From JBDSKH01 sp035495435 (lineage in GTDB: Bacteria; Actinomycetota; Actinomycetes; Actinomycetales; Microbacteriaceae), in assembly GCA_035495435.1 (NCBI GenBank), contig DATJFV010000034.1, positions 3,453 through 67,452 on the forward strand: a DNA stretch of 64,000 nucleotides, given 5' to 3'. Made by a program: the position numbers and the translations under genes. This document shows, in pieces, positions 25,970-34,948 of the stretch. A model generated the notes under the pieces. The model saw only the letters and a list, made by a program, of their open reading frames with translations. It did no database searches and had not been told where the DNA came from. Position 1 is the stretch's first letter. Every line of letters starts with the position of its first letter.

Positions 25970-27349
25970 TCAGCCCAGGTAGTCGACCAGCCTGCCGGCG
26001 ACGCCGGTGTACCCGGCCGGGGTGAGTGCCAGCAGCCGGGCCTTCGCCTCGTCGCCGATGTCGAGGGTCTCGACGAACGCGCGCAACTCGGCGGCGCCGA
26101 CCCGGTGCCCGCGGGTCAGGTCCTTCAGCAGCGCGTAGGGGTCGGCGATCGAGCTGCGCCCGGCCGTCACCTCGGCGCGGATGACCGTCTGGATCGCCTC
26201 GCCGAGCACCTCCCAGTTGGCGTCGAGATCGGCGGCCAGCACGTCGCGCGCGATCGCGATCTCGCCGAGCCCGCGGGCGAGGTTGTCCAGAGCCAGCAGC
26301 GAATGCCCCAGCGCGACGCCGATGTTGCGCTGCGTCGTCGAGTCGGTCAGGTCGCGCTGCAGGCGGCTGGTCACCAGCGTCGCGGCCAGCGAGTCGAGCA
26401 GCGCACTCGAGAGCTCGAGGTTCGCCTCGGCGTTCTCGAACCGGATCGGGTTGATCTTGTGCGGCATCGTCGACGAGCCGGTCGCGCCCGCCTGCGGGAT
26501 CTGCGCCAGGTACCCCAGCGAGATGTAGGTCCAGATGTCGGTGCACAGGTTGTGCAGGATGCGGTTCAGGTGGCTGATCGCCCCGAACAGTTCGGCCTGC
26601 CAGTCGTGCGACTCGATCTGGGTGGTCAGCGGGTTCCAGGCGAGGCCGAGGCCGGTGACGAACTCGCGCGACAGGGCCGGCCAGTCGGCGTCGGGGTCGG
26701 CGGCCAGGTGCGCGGCGAAGGTTCCGGTCGCGCCGCTGAACTTGCCGAGCGGGGTGACCGCCTCGACGCGCGCGAGCACGCGCTCGGCGCGCGCCACGAA
26801 CACCGCGAACTCCTTGCCGATCGTGGTGGGGGTCGCCGGCTGACCGTGGGTGCGCGACAGCATCGGGATGTCGCGGCCCTCCTCCGCGCGCTGGCGCAGG
26901 GCGGTCAGCACGTCGCGCAGGCGCGGCAGCCAGGCGTCGTGCACGCCGGCCCGCACCGTCAGGGCGTAGGAGAGGTTGTTCACGTCTTCGCTGGTGCAGC
27001 CGAAGTGGGTCAGCTCGGCCACGCGGGTGAGTCCGCGGCGCGCCAACTCCTCGCGGACCAGGTACTCGACCGCTTTCACATCGTGCCGGGTGGTCGCCTC
27101 GAGCTCGGCCAGCCGGTCGATCTGGGGCTGGCCGAAGTCGCGCACCCACTCGCGCAGGCCGCGCGCCTCCTCGGCGGTCAGCGGCTCGGCCCCGAACATG
27201 CCCCGCTCGGTGAGGAACAGCAGCCACTCCACCTCGACCTGAACGCGCGCCCGGTTGAGGCCCGCCTCCGACAGGTACTCGCCGAGCTTCTCGACGGCGG
27301 GGCGGTAGCGGCCGTCGAGCGGACTCAGTGGCTGGGGGGGCAGGCTCAT
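25970..27349 (-). CDS. purB: Adenylosuccinate lyase
   Basis: PurB cleaves SAICAR and adenylosuccinate in purine synthesis. The 459-residue protein has the superfamily signature GSSTMPHKINPIRFENAEANLE, with the flexible catalytic serine loop, and the TSEDVNNLSYAL and SRTHGQPATPTT motifs carrying active-site residues. It resembles the E. coli-type PurB in length and in the PLSPLDGRYRPAVEKLGEYLSEAG start. The ATG overlaps the stop of the upstream phosphatase gene by 4 bases. Confidence 0.95.
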   Translation of the reverse strand: MSLPPQPLSPLDGRYRPAVEKLGEYLSEAGLNRARVQVEVEWLLFLTERGMFGAEPLTAEEARGLREWVRDFGQPQIDRLAELEATTRHDVKAVEYLVREELARRGLTRVAELTHFGCTSEDVNNLSYALTVRAGVHDAWLPRLRDVLTALRQRAEEGRDIPMLSRTHGQPATPTTIGKEFAVFVARAERVLARVEAVTPLGKFSGATGTFAAHLAADPDADWPALSREFVTGLGLAWNPLTTQIESHDWQAELFGAISHLNRILHNLCTDIWTYISLGYLAQIPQAGATGSSTMPHKINPIRFENAEANLELSSALLDSLAATLVTSRLQRDLTDSTTQRNIGVALGHSLLALDNLARGLGEIAIARDVLAADLDANWEVLGEAIQTVIRAEVTAGRSSIADPYALLKDLTRGHRVGAAELRAFVETLDIGDEAKARLLALTPAGYTGVAGRLVDYLG

Positions 27350-27861
27350 ATCACTCCCTGACGGATGGCGGGTTCGAGCTGGCGGAAGAGCGCACTGCTG
27401 GCACGCTCGATGGTCACGAGCACGCTGTCGAACAGCGCGGCATCCGAATAGTACGGGTCGGGCACGTCGATGACGTCGTGGGCTTCCGGATCGAACGCGG
27501 TCAGCAGCTGCACCTTGGCCTGCTGGTCCTCGGGAGCCCACTCCCGCAGAATGCGCTCCTGTCCGCGGTCGAACGCGATCACCAGGTCGAGGTCGGGCAG
27601 CCAGGCCGGGTCGAACTGCCGGGCGCGATGCGCGGAGGCGTCGTAGTCGCGGCGGCGGAGGGCCGCGAGGGTGCGGGGGTCGGCGGGTTCGCCCACGTGC
27701 CAGTCGCCCGTCGCGGCCGATTCGACGGCCAGTCGCCCGCCGAGCCGGTGCCGGGCGATGAGGCGCGAGAAGACCGCCTCCGCCATCGGCGAGCGGCAGA
27801 TGTTGCCGGTGCACACGAAGCACACGCGGAAGATCGCGGCGCCGTCGCGATCCTCGGTCAT
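27346..27861 (-). CDS. Low-molecular-weight protein tyrosine phosphatase
   Basis: A 171-residue LMW-PTP with the P-loop VCFVCTGNICRSPMAEAVF (CX5R(S/T)) near the N-terminus and the general-acid loop VIDVPDPYYSDAALFDSV. Substrates cannot be told from sequence. Homologues act on tyrosine-phosphorylated proteins. Coupled to purB by ATGA overlap. A GACAAT hexamer lies 6 bases before the ATG, a possible leaderless promoter. Confidence 0.9.
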   Translation of the reverse strand: MTEDRDGAAIFRVCFVCTGNICRSPMAEAVFSRLIARHRLGGRLAVESAATGDWHVGEPADPRTLAALRRRDYDASAHRARQFDPAWLPDLDLVIAFDRGQERILREWAPEDQQAKVQLLTAFDPEAHDVIDVPDPYYSDAALFDSVLVTIERASSALFRQLEPAIRQGVI

Positions 27862-27989
27862 GCTCCCATTGTCTCGCCGGGGGGCCGCTCCGCGCACGGC
27901 CATTCCTCCCCAGCGGCGTCCGGATGCGGTGGTCCACCGACCGCGCGGGTGCGGCTGCGGGGTGCGCGGCGCTGATCCACGCTGGTGCC

Positions 27990-28274
27990 ATGCATCCGGA
28001 TCACGCCGCTCTCCAGGCCGCACTCGCGCGCCGCATCGCCGCCCTGGCTCCCGTGGCGGGGCACCTGCGCGAGGCGGTGGTTCATCCCACCGTGGCGCCT
28101 CACGAGTGGAGCGGGTCCGCCGCGCGGGCGTACCGCGAGCTCGAGGGCGAGCTACGCGGCCGACTCCGGCACGCCGCCGATGCGGCGGAGGGCGCCCTGC
28201 ACGAGGGGCGCCTGGCGCTGGCGCGGCTCGAACTGCTGGCGCAGCAGCAGGCCGCGGGGGTGCTGCATGGCTGA
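27990..28274 (+). CDS. WXG100-like small helical protein
   Basis: A 94-residue, Ala/Leu-rich, predicted all-helical protein. Mid-protein it has HEWSGSAARAYRELEGEL, a W-x-G-x-A-x-x-Y/F pattern between two helices as in ESAT-6/WXG100 proteins. No signal peptide is visible. It overlaps the next gene by 8 bases. Family membership is by motif and size only; the lack of an ESX locus nearby leaves secretion unproven. The ATG starts MHPDHAALQ; an in-frame ATG 66 bases upstream is less likely. Confidence 0.65.
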   Translation: MHPDHAALQAALARRIAALAPVAGHLREAVVHPTVAPHEWSGSAARAYRELEGELRGRLRHAADAAEGALHEGRLALARLELLAQQQAAGVLHG

Positions 28275-29802
28275 CGAGCGGCCGACCCCGCCACCGTTGC
28301 CCTGGCTCGACGACGACCCCGCCGGTCACCCGGTCGACCCGGCGCTCGGCGGGCCGCTGCGGGTCTCGCCCGCGGTGCCCGCTGGCGAGCCCGTGATCGT
28401 CGCGAGTGATGCGATGCTCGCGCATGCCGAGCGCCTGGCGCGGCTGCGCGACCGGCTGACCGATGACGCCGAGGCGCTCGGCCGCACCGGCACGCTCGAC
28501 GGGGGCCTGCTGGCGGGGGTGCCCGCCGTTGCCCGCGACGCCGCGCACCAGTTCGGTGTCGCTCTGGCGCTCACCCGCGGAGCCGCGCACGACGCGACCC
28601 GCACCGAGCGGATGCTGCGCGCATCGATCGAGGCCTACACGGCGGCCGAGGAGGACGCCAGACGGCGCATGGCGGGCCTCGCCGGCACGGTGGCGATGAT
28701 GCTCGGGCCGCTGCTGCGCACTCTGGTGCTGGCGGGCCTGCCGGTTGCCGTCGGCGCGCGGCTGGCCGGGGTCCCGACCGACGAGCAACTGCGCGAGCTG
28801 CAGGACTGGATGCTCGCGCATCCGCAGGTCATCACCAGCCCGCAGTTCGTCGAGGCGGTCCGCGCGACGGTGATGAGCGTCGATGATGGCACCGGCGCGG
28901 CGCTCGGGCTCCCACCCGGGGTGATGGCGCTGATCGGCTCGGCACTCGGGTTCGACGGCGTGGAGGCGGGCGCCGGGATCGTCATCGGTGCGGGCGCGCT
29001 GGCCGGCCTGTTCCATGAGGGGCCGGTGGCGGTGACCCGCGTGTCGACCAGCGCGACGACCACCGGGCCCGAGGGTGCCGTGCAGCGACTCGCGCGTGTG
29101 CCGGAGGGCGACCAGGTGCGCATCGAGCGCTACGAGGCTCCGGGGCAGGCGCCGCGGTACATGGTCTACGTCGGCCCGACTGAGACGTTCTCGCCGGTGG
29201 CGCGCAGCGAGCCGTGGGACCTGACGAGCAACGTGACCGGGGTGGCCGGGCTGGAGGCCGGATCGTTGCGCGCCACCGAGGCGGCGATGCGCGACGCCGG
29301 GATTCACCCGGGTGACGCGGTGCAGTTCGTGGGCTTCTCGCAGGGGGGACTGGTCGCGGCGCGGCTGGCCGCGTCGGGCGACTGGAACGCGGCCGGACTG
29401 GAGACCTACGGCGCGCCCTCCGGAAACATCGCCCTGCCGGCCGGGCTCCACGGCATGGCGGTGCGCAACTCCGACGACTTCATCCCGGCGCTCGCGGGCC
29501 CGCAACTCGACCATCACCTGCTGCAGGTCGAGCGCCGTGCGTTCCTGCCCGACAGTGAGATGCCCACCGAGCTGCCCGCTCCGGCTCACCAGCGCAGCGC
29601 GTACGTGGCCGCGGCGACGGAGGTCGACCAGGCGACATCCACCGCGGTGCGTGAGCAGGTCGCGGCTCTCGATGCCTTCACCGCGGACTACACCAGCGTG
29701 CCCGGTTCTCAGGTGACCGTGATGATGTACCACGCCGACCGGGTCGGCGATGCCGACGCCGGCAACGCCGCGGCTAGCGCGAGCGGCGCGTCGATCCGGT
29801 GA
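28267..29802 (+). CDS. Alpha/beta-hydrolase-like protein with helical N-terminal domain
   Basis: A 511-residue protein. Residues 1-35 are Pro-rich; about 40-150 form long amphipathic helices resembling an ESX-substrate domain. About 150-260 include hydrophobic stretches (GTVAMMLGPLLRTLVLAGLPVAVGARL, split across short runs). The C-terminal half has the nucleophile-elbow motif VGFSQGGLVAARLA (G-x-S-x-G, near residue 359). A candidate acid follows in NSDDFIPAL and a histidine in DHHLLQVE. I infer a lipase/esterase-like enzyme, possibly a secreted effector. Translationally coupled to the WXG100-like gene; its 3' end overlaps the convergent holin-family gene by 29 bases. Confidence 0.65.
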   Translation: MADERPTPPPLPWLDDDPAGHPVDPALGGPLRVSPAVPAGEPVIVASDAMLAHAERLARLRDRLTDDAEALGRTGTLDGGLLAGVPAVARDAAHQFGVALALTRGAAHDATRTERMLRASIEAYTAAEEDARRRMAGLAGTVAMMLGPLLRTLVLAGLPVAVGARLAGVPTDEQLRELQDWMLAHPQVITSPQFVEAVRATVMSVDDGTGAALGLPPGVMALIGSALGFDGVEAGAGIVIGAGALAGLFHEGPVAVTRVSTSATTTGPEGAVQRLARVPEGDQVRIERYEAPGQAPRYMVYVGPTETFSPVARSEPWDLTSNVTGVAGLEAGSLRATEAAMRDAGIHPGDAVQFVGFSQGGLVAARLAASGDWNAAGLETYGAPSGNIALPAGLHGMAVRNSDDFIPALAGPQLDHHLLQVERRAFLPDSEMPTELPAPAHQRSAYVAAATEVDQATSTAVREQVAALDAFTADYTSVPGSQVTVMMYHADRVGDADAGNAAASASGASIR

Positions 29803-30187
29803 ACGGGCGCAACAGGATCCCGATCAGCCAGGCGATGATCGCGAGCACCAGAGCCCCGAGCACGCCCCAGCCGAAGTTCTCCACGCTGAGGCCGAATCCG
29901 AGCAGCCCGCTGATCCACGCCACGAGCAGCAGAAGCAGGCCGTTCACCACGAACGAGATGAGCCCCAGGGTCAGCACATACAGCGGGAACGCCACGACGC
30001 GCGCGATCCCCCCGACGATGCCGTTCACCACGCCGAAGATCAGCGCGACGAGGATCAGCGTCAGCACGAATGCCGTGGTGTCGCCCTCCGAGCCGTACGA
30101 GCGCACGTCGACGTGACCGGCGAGAATCAGCGTCGTCAGCCAGAGAGCCACGGTGTTGATTAGCAGACGCAGCAGCAGTCGTCCCAT
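29774..30187 (-). CDS. Phage holin family IV-type membrane protein
   Basis: A 137-residue protein with four hydrophobic segments and the pattern of PF04020 proteins (LLLRLLINTVALWLTTLIL, then VNGIVGGIARVVAFPLYVLTLGL). These are common single chromosomal genes in actinobacteria and do not by themselves mark a prophage. CACAAT lies 6 bases before the ATG, a possible leaderless promoter. Function unknown. Confidence 0.8.
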   Translation of the reverse strand: MGRLLLRLLINTVALWLTTLILAGHVDVRSYGSEGDTTAFVLTLILVALIFGVVNGIVGGIARVVAFPLYVLTLGLISFVVNGLLLLLVAWISGLLGFGLSVENFGWGVLGALVLAIIAWLIGILLRPFTGSTRRSR

Positions 30188-30300
30188 GCGCCCATTGTGG
30201 ACCGCGGTGGCGCGTCCCGCCAGAAGCGCGCCCGTCGCGCACGAAACTCCCCACTCCTTCCTCGGCTGAACGCCCGCGCCTCGGCAGATCGCCCCGGTCC

Positions 30301-30306
30301 TAGGCT
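30301..30306 (+). promoter_or_regulatory. Leaderless -10 element for the HisC-like gene
   Basis: TAGGCT ends 7 bases before the ATG at 30314; no ribosome site is present. Confidence 0.5.
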
Positions 30307-30313
30307 GAACAGC

Positions 30314-31381
30314 ATGGCCGTGAAGCTCCGCCCCGAGATCGCCGCGCTCCAGCCGTACCGGCAGGGCCGCCCAGCCGCCCCCGACGCATTCAAGCTCTCC
30401 TCCAACGAGAACCCGTTCCCGCCGCTGCAGGCGGTGCTCGACGCGATCAGCGGATCGAGCTTCCACCGCTACCCCGACGCCGCCGCCACCGTGCTGCGCG
30501 CCCGGCTCGCCGAGCGCCTCGGTGTCACCCCTGACCAGGTGCACACCGGATCCGGGTCGGTCGCCATCCTGCAGCAACTGATCCAGGCGGCCGCAGGCCC
30601 CGGTGACGAGGTGCTGTACGCCTGGCGCTCCTTCGAGGCCTACCCCGGACTCGTCACCGTCGCCGGGGCCACCAGCGTGCAGGTCCCGATCCGCGCCGAC
30701 GGCACCCACGACCTGGATGCGATGGCCGAGGCGATCACCGACCGCACGCGGGTGGTCATCGTGTGCAGTCCCAACAACCCCACCAGCGCGGTCGTCACCG
30801 AGGCAGAGTTCACCGCCTTCATGGAGAAGGTCCCCGACACCCTGCTGGTCCTGCTCGACGAGGCCTACGCCGAATTCGTCACCGACCCGGACGCTGTCCA
30901 CGGCATCCCCCTGCTGTCGCGCTACCCCAACCTCGTCGTCCTGCGCACCTTCTCCAAGGCGTACGGCCTCGCCGGCCTGCGCGTCGGCTACGCCGTCGGA
31001 CCGGCGTACATCCTCGACGCGGCACGCTCCACCGCCATCCCGCTGTCGGTCACCGAACCGGCCCAGCGCGCCGCACTCGCAGCTCTCGAGAACGAGGCCG
31101 AGCTGCTCGCCCGCGTGCAGACGCTCATCGAGCGCCGCGACGACCTCGCACGGCAGCTCGCCGACCAGGGCTGGAACCTGCCGGCCGCCCAGGGCAACTT
31201 CGTCTGGCTGCCCACGGGCGAGCAGACGGCCGACGCGGGCAACGTGCTCGAGAGCCACGGGATCATCGCCCGGGTCTTCCCACCCGACGGCATCCGGGTG
31301 TCGGTGGGCGAGCCCGAGTCTGTCGACAAACTCCTACAGGCGACCGCGGAGGTTGTGCAGACCCTCCGAGAAGCGCTCTGA
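30314..31381 (+). CDS. Histidinol-phosphate / aromatic amino acid aminotransferase (HisC-like)
   Basis: A 355-residue class II PLP aminotransferase. KLSSNENPFPP and the phosphate-binding TGSGSVAILQQL are visible, as are VCSPNNPTSAV, LLDEAYAEFV and the Schiff-base lysine in LRTFSKAYGLAGLRVGY. It could be histidinol-phosphate transaminase or the closely related phenylalanine aminotransferase Pat. No other his genes are adjacent, and the following oxoacid dehydrogenase operon makes an amino-acid transaminase plausible. The ATG fits a leaderless start. Confidence 0.85.
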   Translation: MAVKLRPEIAALQPYRQGRPAAPDAFKLSSNENPFPPLQAVLDAISGSSFHRYPDAAATVLRARLAERLGVTPDQVHTGSGSVAILQQLIQAAAGPGDEVLYAWRSFEAYPGLVTVAGATSVQVPIRADGTHDLDAMAEAITDRTRVVIVCSPNNPTSAVVTEAEFTAFMEKVPDTLLVLLDEAYAEFVTDPDAVHGIPLLSRYPNLVVLRTFSKAYGLAGLRVGYAVGPAYILDAARSTAIPLSVTEPAQRAALAALENEAELLARVQTLIERRDDLARQLADQGWNLPAAQGNFVWLPTGEQTADAGNVLESHGIIARVFPPDGIRVSVGEPESVDKLLQATAEVVQTLREAL

Positions 31382-31391
31382 AACCGCGGGC

Positions 31392-31397
31392 TAGGGT
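31392..31397 (+). promoter_or_regulatory. Leaderless -10 element for the E1-alpha gene
   Basis: TAGGGT ends 7 bases before the ATG at 31405. Confidence 0.45.
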
Positions 31398-31404
31398 GGT
31401 TGCC

Positions 31405-32544
31405 ATGTCCTATACCGAGGCGACGGTCCAGCTGCTCTCGCCCGAAGGGACCCTCGTCGAGAACGACCTCTCGGCGCCGTACCTCCCGCTCGTGCAGAGC
31501 CTCGACGACGCCACGCTGCGCGATTTCCACCGCCACATGGTGGTGATCCGCCGCTTCGACATCGAAGCCGGCAACCTGCAGCGTCAAGGTCAGCTAGCCC
31601 TGTGGATCCCCAGCCTCGGGCAGGAGGGGGCCCAGGTCGGCTCGGCATTCGCCGCGCGACCCCAGGACCACCTCTTCCCCGCCTATCGCGAGCACGTCGT
31701 CGGGCGCATCCGCGGCCTCGACGTGATGTACATCATCGAGCTGCTGCGCGGCATCCGCCACGGCGGCTGGGACCCGGCCAAGACCGGCAACTTCCACCTC
31801 TACAACCTGGTGATCGGCTCGCAGAGCCTGCACGCCACCGGCTACGCGATGGGCCTGCGGCTGGACGGCGCCATCGGCACCGGCGACCCCGACAATGACA
31901 CCGCCGTCATCGTCTACTTCGGCGACGGCGCCAGCAGCCAGGGCGACGTGAACGAGGCGCTGATCTGGGCGGCCAGCTACCAGACGCCGCAGGTGTTCTT
32001 CCTGCAGAACAACCACTGGGCGATCTCGGTACCCGTCGAGCGGCAGTCCCACACCCCGCTGTACCTGCGCTCGTCCGGATTCGGCATCCCCGGCATCCAG
32101 ATCGACGGCAACGACGTGCTCGCCAGCTTCGCGGTCACCAGCGCCGCCATGGACCGTGCGCGTGCCGGAGAGGGCCCCTCCTTCATCGAGGCGCTCACCT
32201 ACCGGATGGGCGCCCACACCACCAGCGACGACCCGACGAAGTACCGGGAGCGCGAGGAGGAGCAGTTCTGGGCCGAACGCGACCCGATCACCCGCTTCGA
32301 GGCGTTCCTGCGGGCGAAGGGCGAGGGCGATGCGTTCTTCGCCGAGGTCGCCCAGGAGGCCGAAGATCTGGCCGCCGACGTGCGCGCGCGCACCTTCACT
32401 ATCGAGAACCCGACCGCCGACGTCATCTTCGACCACGTGTACACCGACCCCCACCCGGGCATCGACGCTCAGCGCGCCTGGCTGAAGGCGTACGAGGCCT
32501 CATACGACGACAGCACCGTCGACGAGAGCGGGGCCGACCAGTGA
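31405..32544 (+). CDS. bkdA: Branched-chain 2-oxoacid dehydrogenase E1 alpha subunit
   Basis: The thiamine-diphosphate-binding alpha chain of the E1 decarboxylase. The 379-residue protein has the ThDP motif GDGASSQGDVNEALIWAASYQTPQVFFLQNN (GDG...NN) and the later YRMGAHTTSDDPTKYR phosphorylation-loop region typical of E1-alpha. Followed by E1-beta with a 4-base overlap. BCKDH rather than pyruvate dehydrogenase is inferred because actinobacterial PDH uses AceE; substrate proof is lacking. Confidence 0.88.
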   Translation: MSYTEATVQLLSPEGTLVENDLSAPYLPLVQSLDDATLRDFHRHMVVIRRFDIEAGNLQRQGQLALWIPSLGQEGAQVGSAFAARPQDHLFPAYREHVVGRIRGLDVMYIIELLRGIRHGGWDPAKTGNFHLYNLVIGSQSLHATGYAMGLRLDGAIGTGDPDNDTAVIVYFGDGASSQGDVNEALIWAASYQTPQVFFLQNNHWAISVPVERQSHTPLYLRSSGFGIPGIQIDGNDVLASFAVTSAAMDRARAGEGPSFIEALTYRMGAHTTSDDPTKYREREEEQFWAERDPITRFEAFLRAKGEGDAFFAEVAQEAEDLAADVRARTFTIENPTADVIFDHVYTDPHPGIDAQRAWLKAYEASYDDSTVDESGADQ

Positions 32545-33515
32545 CCGAACTCACCATGGCCAAGGCGATCAACGCCGGCTTGGCCGCCGCGATGGAGGCC
32601 GACGACCGGGTGCTGCTGATGGGCGAAGACATCGGCACCCTGGGCGGCGTCTTCCGCGTCACCGAGGGGCTGAAGGCGCAGTTCGGCGAGAACCGGGTGC
32701 TCGACACCCCGCTCGCCGAATCCGGGATCGTCGGCACCGCGATCGGCCTCGCCATGCGCGGCTTCCGCCCGGTGTGCGAGGTGCAGTTCGACGGCTTCAT
32801 CTACCCCGGCTTCGACCAGATCACCTCCGCGCTGGCGAAGCTGACCTTCCGGCACTCCGGCGCGCAGTCGTTCCCCGTCGTGATCCGCGTGCCCTACGGC
32901 GGCCACATCGGCGCGGTGGAGCACCACCAGGAGAGCCCGGAGGCCTACTTCGCCCACACCGCCGGTCTGCGCGTGGTGAGCCCCGCGACCCCGGGGGATG
33001 CGTACTGGATGATCCAGGATGCGATCACCAGCAACGACCCGGTGCTGTTCTTCGAGCCGAAGGCCCGCTATCAGCGCCGCGGCGACGTCGACCTCGACAA
33101 CCGCTCGCTGCCGATGCACAAGAGCCGCGTGGTGCGCGAGGGCACCGAGGTGACCCTGGTGGGGCACGGTGCGATGGTGAGCATGATGCTGCAGGCCGCC
33201 GAGCTGGCCGCCGAGGAGGGCACCAGCATCGAGGTCATCGACCTGCGCTCCCTGTCGCCCCTCGACTACGAGCCCATCCTGGCCTCGGTGCAGAAGACCG
33301 GCCGCCTGGTGGTCTGCCAGGAAGCGCCCGGCAACGTCAGCGTCGGCTCAGAGGTCGCCGCGACCATCGCCGAGCGCGCGTTCTACTCGCTCGAGGCCCC
33401 GGTGCTGCGCGTCAGCGGCTACGACACCCCGTTCCCGCCGGCGAAGCTCGAGGGCGTCTACCTCCCCGACGCCGACCGCATCCTCGAGGCCGTCGACCGG
33501 TCCCTGGCCTACTGA
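32541..33515 (+). CDS. bkdB: Branched-chain 2-oxoacid dehydrogenase E1 beta subunit
   Basis: A 324-residue transketolase-like beta chain: MAKAINAGLAAAMEADDRVLLMGEDIGTLGGVF, FDTPLAE-like VLDTPLAESGIVGTAIGLA, and VIRVPYGGHIGAVEHHQESPEAYF. The C-terminal domain has VIDLRSLSPLDYEPILASV. It forms the alpha2-beta2 E1 heterotetramer with the upstream product. GTG start overlapping TGA. Confidence 0.92.
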   Translation: MTELTMAKAINAGLAAAMEADDRVLLMGEDIGTLGGVFRVTEGLKAQFGENRVLDTPLAESGIVGTAIGLAMRGFRPVCEVQFDGFIYPGFDQITSALAKLTFRHSGAQSFPVVIRVPYGGHIGAVEHHQESPEAYFAHTAGLRVVSPATPGDAYWMIQDAITSNDPVLFFEPKARYQRRGDVDLDNRSLPMHKSRVVREGTEVTLVGHGAMVSMMLQAAELAAEEGTSIEVIDLRSLSPLDYEPILASVQKTGRLVVCQEAPGNVSVGSEVAATIAERAFYSLEAPVLRVSGYDTPFPPAKLEGVYLPDADRILEAVDRSLAY

Positions 33516-33529
33516 ATCGAAGGTTCCCG

Positions 33530-34909
33530 ATGGCGCAATCCGAGTTCCCGCTGCCCGACGTCGGCGAGGGTCTGACCGAGGCCGAGATCGTCAGCTGGAA
33601 GGTGAAACCCGGCGACCCTGTGGCGGTCAACCAGGTGCTGGTCGAGATCGAGACGGCGAAGTCGCTGGTCGAGCTGCCCTCTCCGTTCGCCGGCACGGTC
33701 ACCGAGTTGCTCGCCGACGAGGGCACCACGGTCGAGGTCGGCACCCCGATCATCCGGGTGGAGTCGGCGGGCGGTTCGATCGAGCTGCAGGCTCCCGGCG
33801 ACGCCGACACCACCGGCGAGGTGGGCAATGCGGTCCCCGCCGAGCGAGCCGAGCTGGATGCCGCCCCGGCATCCGAAGACAGCGCGGGCGGTGCCGTGCT
33901 GGTCGGTTACGGCACGAAAGGCGGCCACGCGACCACCCGCCGCCGCCGTGCGACGGTAGCCCGAGACGCCTCGACCGACGCGCCCCAGGAGGCGGCTGCG
34001 AAGCAGGCGCGCGCGACCCGCCCCGCGTCGGTGCCCGCGGCATCCGCGAGCCCCGTGATCGCGAAGCCGCCGATCCGCAAGCTCGCCAAAGACCTCGGGG
34101 TCGACCTGCGCGAGGTCACGGCGACGGGCCTGGCCGGCGAGATCACCCGCGATGACGTGATCCGCCAGGCGTCGCAGGCGAGCGTGTTCCGCAACATCCA
34201 GACCCCTGAGTGGGGTGAGCAGCGCGAGGAGAAGATCCCCGTCAAGGGAGTGCGCAAGGCGATCGCCACGGCGATGGTGCAGAGCGCCTTCACCGCCCCG
34301 CATGTCAGCGTCTTCACCGACGTCAACGCCACCCGCACCATGGAGTTCGTCAAGCGTCTCAAGAACTCGCCCGACTTCGCCGGCGTGCGGGTCAGCCCCC
34401 TGTTGGTGATGGCGAAGGCGGTCATCTGGGCGGTGCGGCGCAACCCGACGGTCAACTCCAGCTGGACCGACAAAGAGATCGTGGTGCACCACTACGTCAA
34501 CCTGGGCATTGCGGCCGCGACCCCGCGCGGCCTGATCGTGCCGAACGTGAAGGACGCGCAGGAGCTCAGCCTGCTCGAACTCGCGCAGGCGCTCGAACAG
34601 CTGACCATCACGGCGCGCGACGGCAAGACGCAGCCGGCCGAGATGACGGGCGGCACCGTGACGATCACCAACATCGGCTCGTACGGCATGGACACCGGGA
34701 CGCCGATCTTGAACCCCGGCGAGGTCGGCATCGTCGCGCTCGGAGCGATCAAGCAGAAGCCGTGGGTGGTCGATGGCGAGGTGCGCCCGGCGTTCGTCAC
34801 GACCGTCGGCGCGAGCTTCGATCACCGGGTGGTCGACGGGGATGTCGCGAGCCGCTTCACCGCGGATGTCGCCTCGGTGCTCGAGGAGCCCGCGCTGCTG
34901 CTCGATTGA
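33530..34909 (+). CDS. bkdC: Dihydrolipoamide acyltransferase (E2)
   Basis: A 459-residue E2 with one lipoyl domain (residues about 3-78, lipoyl lysine in EIETAKSLVELP) and an Ala/Arg-rich linker. A peripheral subunit-binding domain (IRKLAKDLGVDLREVTATGLAGEITRDDV) and the catalytic domain ending in SFDHRVVDGDVAS with the active-site His complete it. A further linker follows the binding domain. It starts 14 bases after E1-beta. No E3 (lipoamide dehydrogenase) gene follows; a shared E3 elsewhere is expected. Confidence 0.93.
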   Translation: MAQSEFPLPDVGEGLTEAEIVSWKVKPGDPVAVNQVLVEIETAKSLVELPSPFAGTVTELLADEGTTVEVGTPIIRVESAGGSIELQAPGDADTTGEVGNAVPAERAELDAAPASEDSAGGAVLVGYGTKGGHATTRRRRATVARDASTDAPQEAAAKQARATRPASVPAASASPVIAKPPIRKLAKDLGVDLREVTATGLAGEITRDDVIRQASQASVFRNIQTPEWGEQREEKIPVKGVRKAIATAMVQSAFTAPHVSVFTDVNATRTMEFVKRLKNSPDFAGVRVSPLLVMAKAVIWAVRRNPTVNSSWTDKEIVVHHYVNLGIAAATPRGLIVPNVKDAQELSLLELAQALEQLTITARDGKTQPAEMTGGTVTITNIGSYGMDTGTPILNPGEVGIVALGAIKQKPWVVDGEVRPAFVTTVGASFDHRVVDGDVASRFTADVASVLEEPALLLD

Positions 34910-34911
34910 TT

Positions 34912-34941
34912 TTGACAATCGTTATCAATAAGGGGTAGCGT
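34912..34941 (+). promoter_or_regulatory. znuA promoter with Zur-type operator
   Basis: TTGACA (34912-34917) and TAGCGT (34936-34941) are 18 bases apart. The imperfect palindrome TGACAATCGTTATCA (34913-34927; TGA-AA/TT-TCA arms) overlaps the -35. It resembles Zur/Fur-family operators, fitting the zur gene at the end of the operon. The GTG start lies 7 bases past the -10, so the transcript is probably leaderless. Confidence 0.7.
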
Positions 34942-34948
34942 CGGGCGC

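Noticed and set aside
29774..30187. Prophage signal from the holin-family gene
   Set aside because: No lysin, integrase, capsid or tail genes are nearby; single holin-family IV genes are common in actinobacterial chromosomes.
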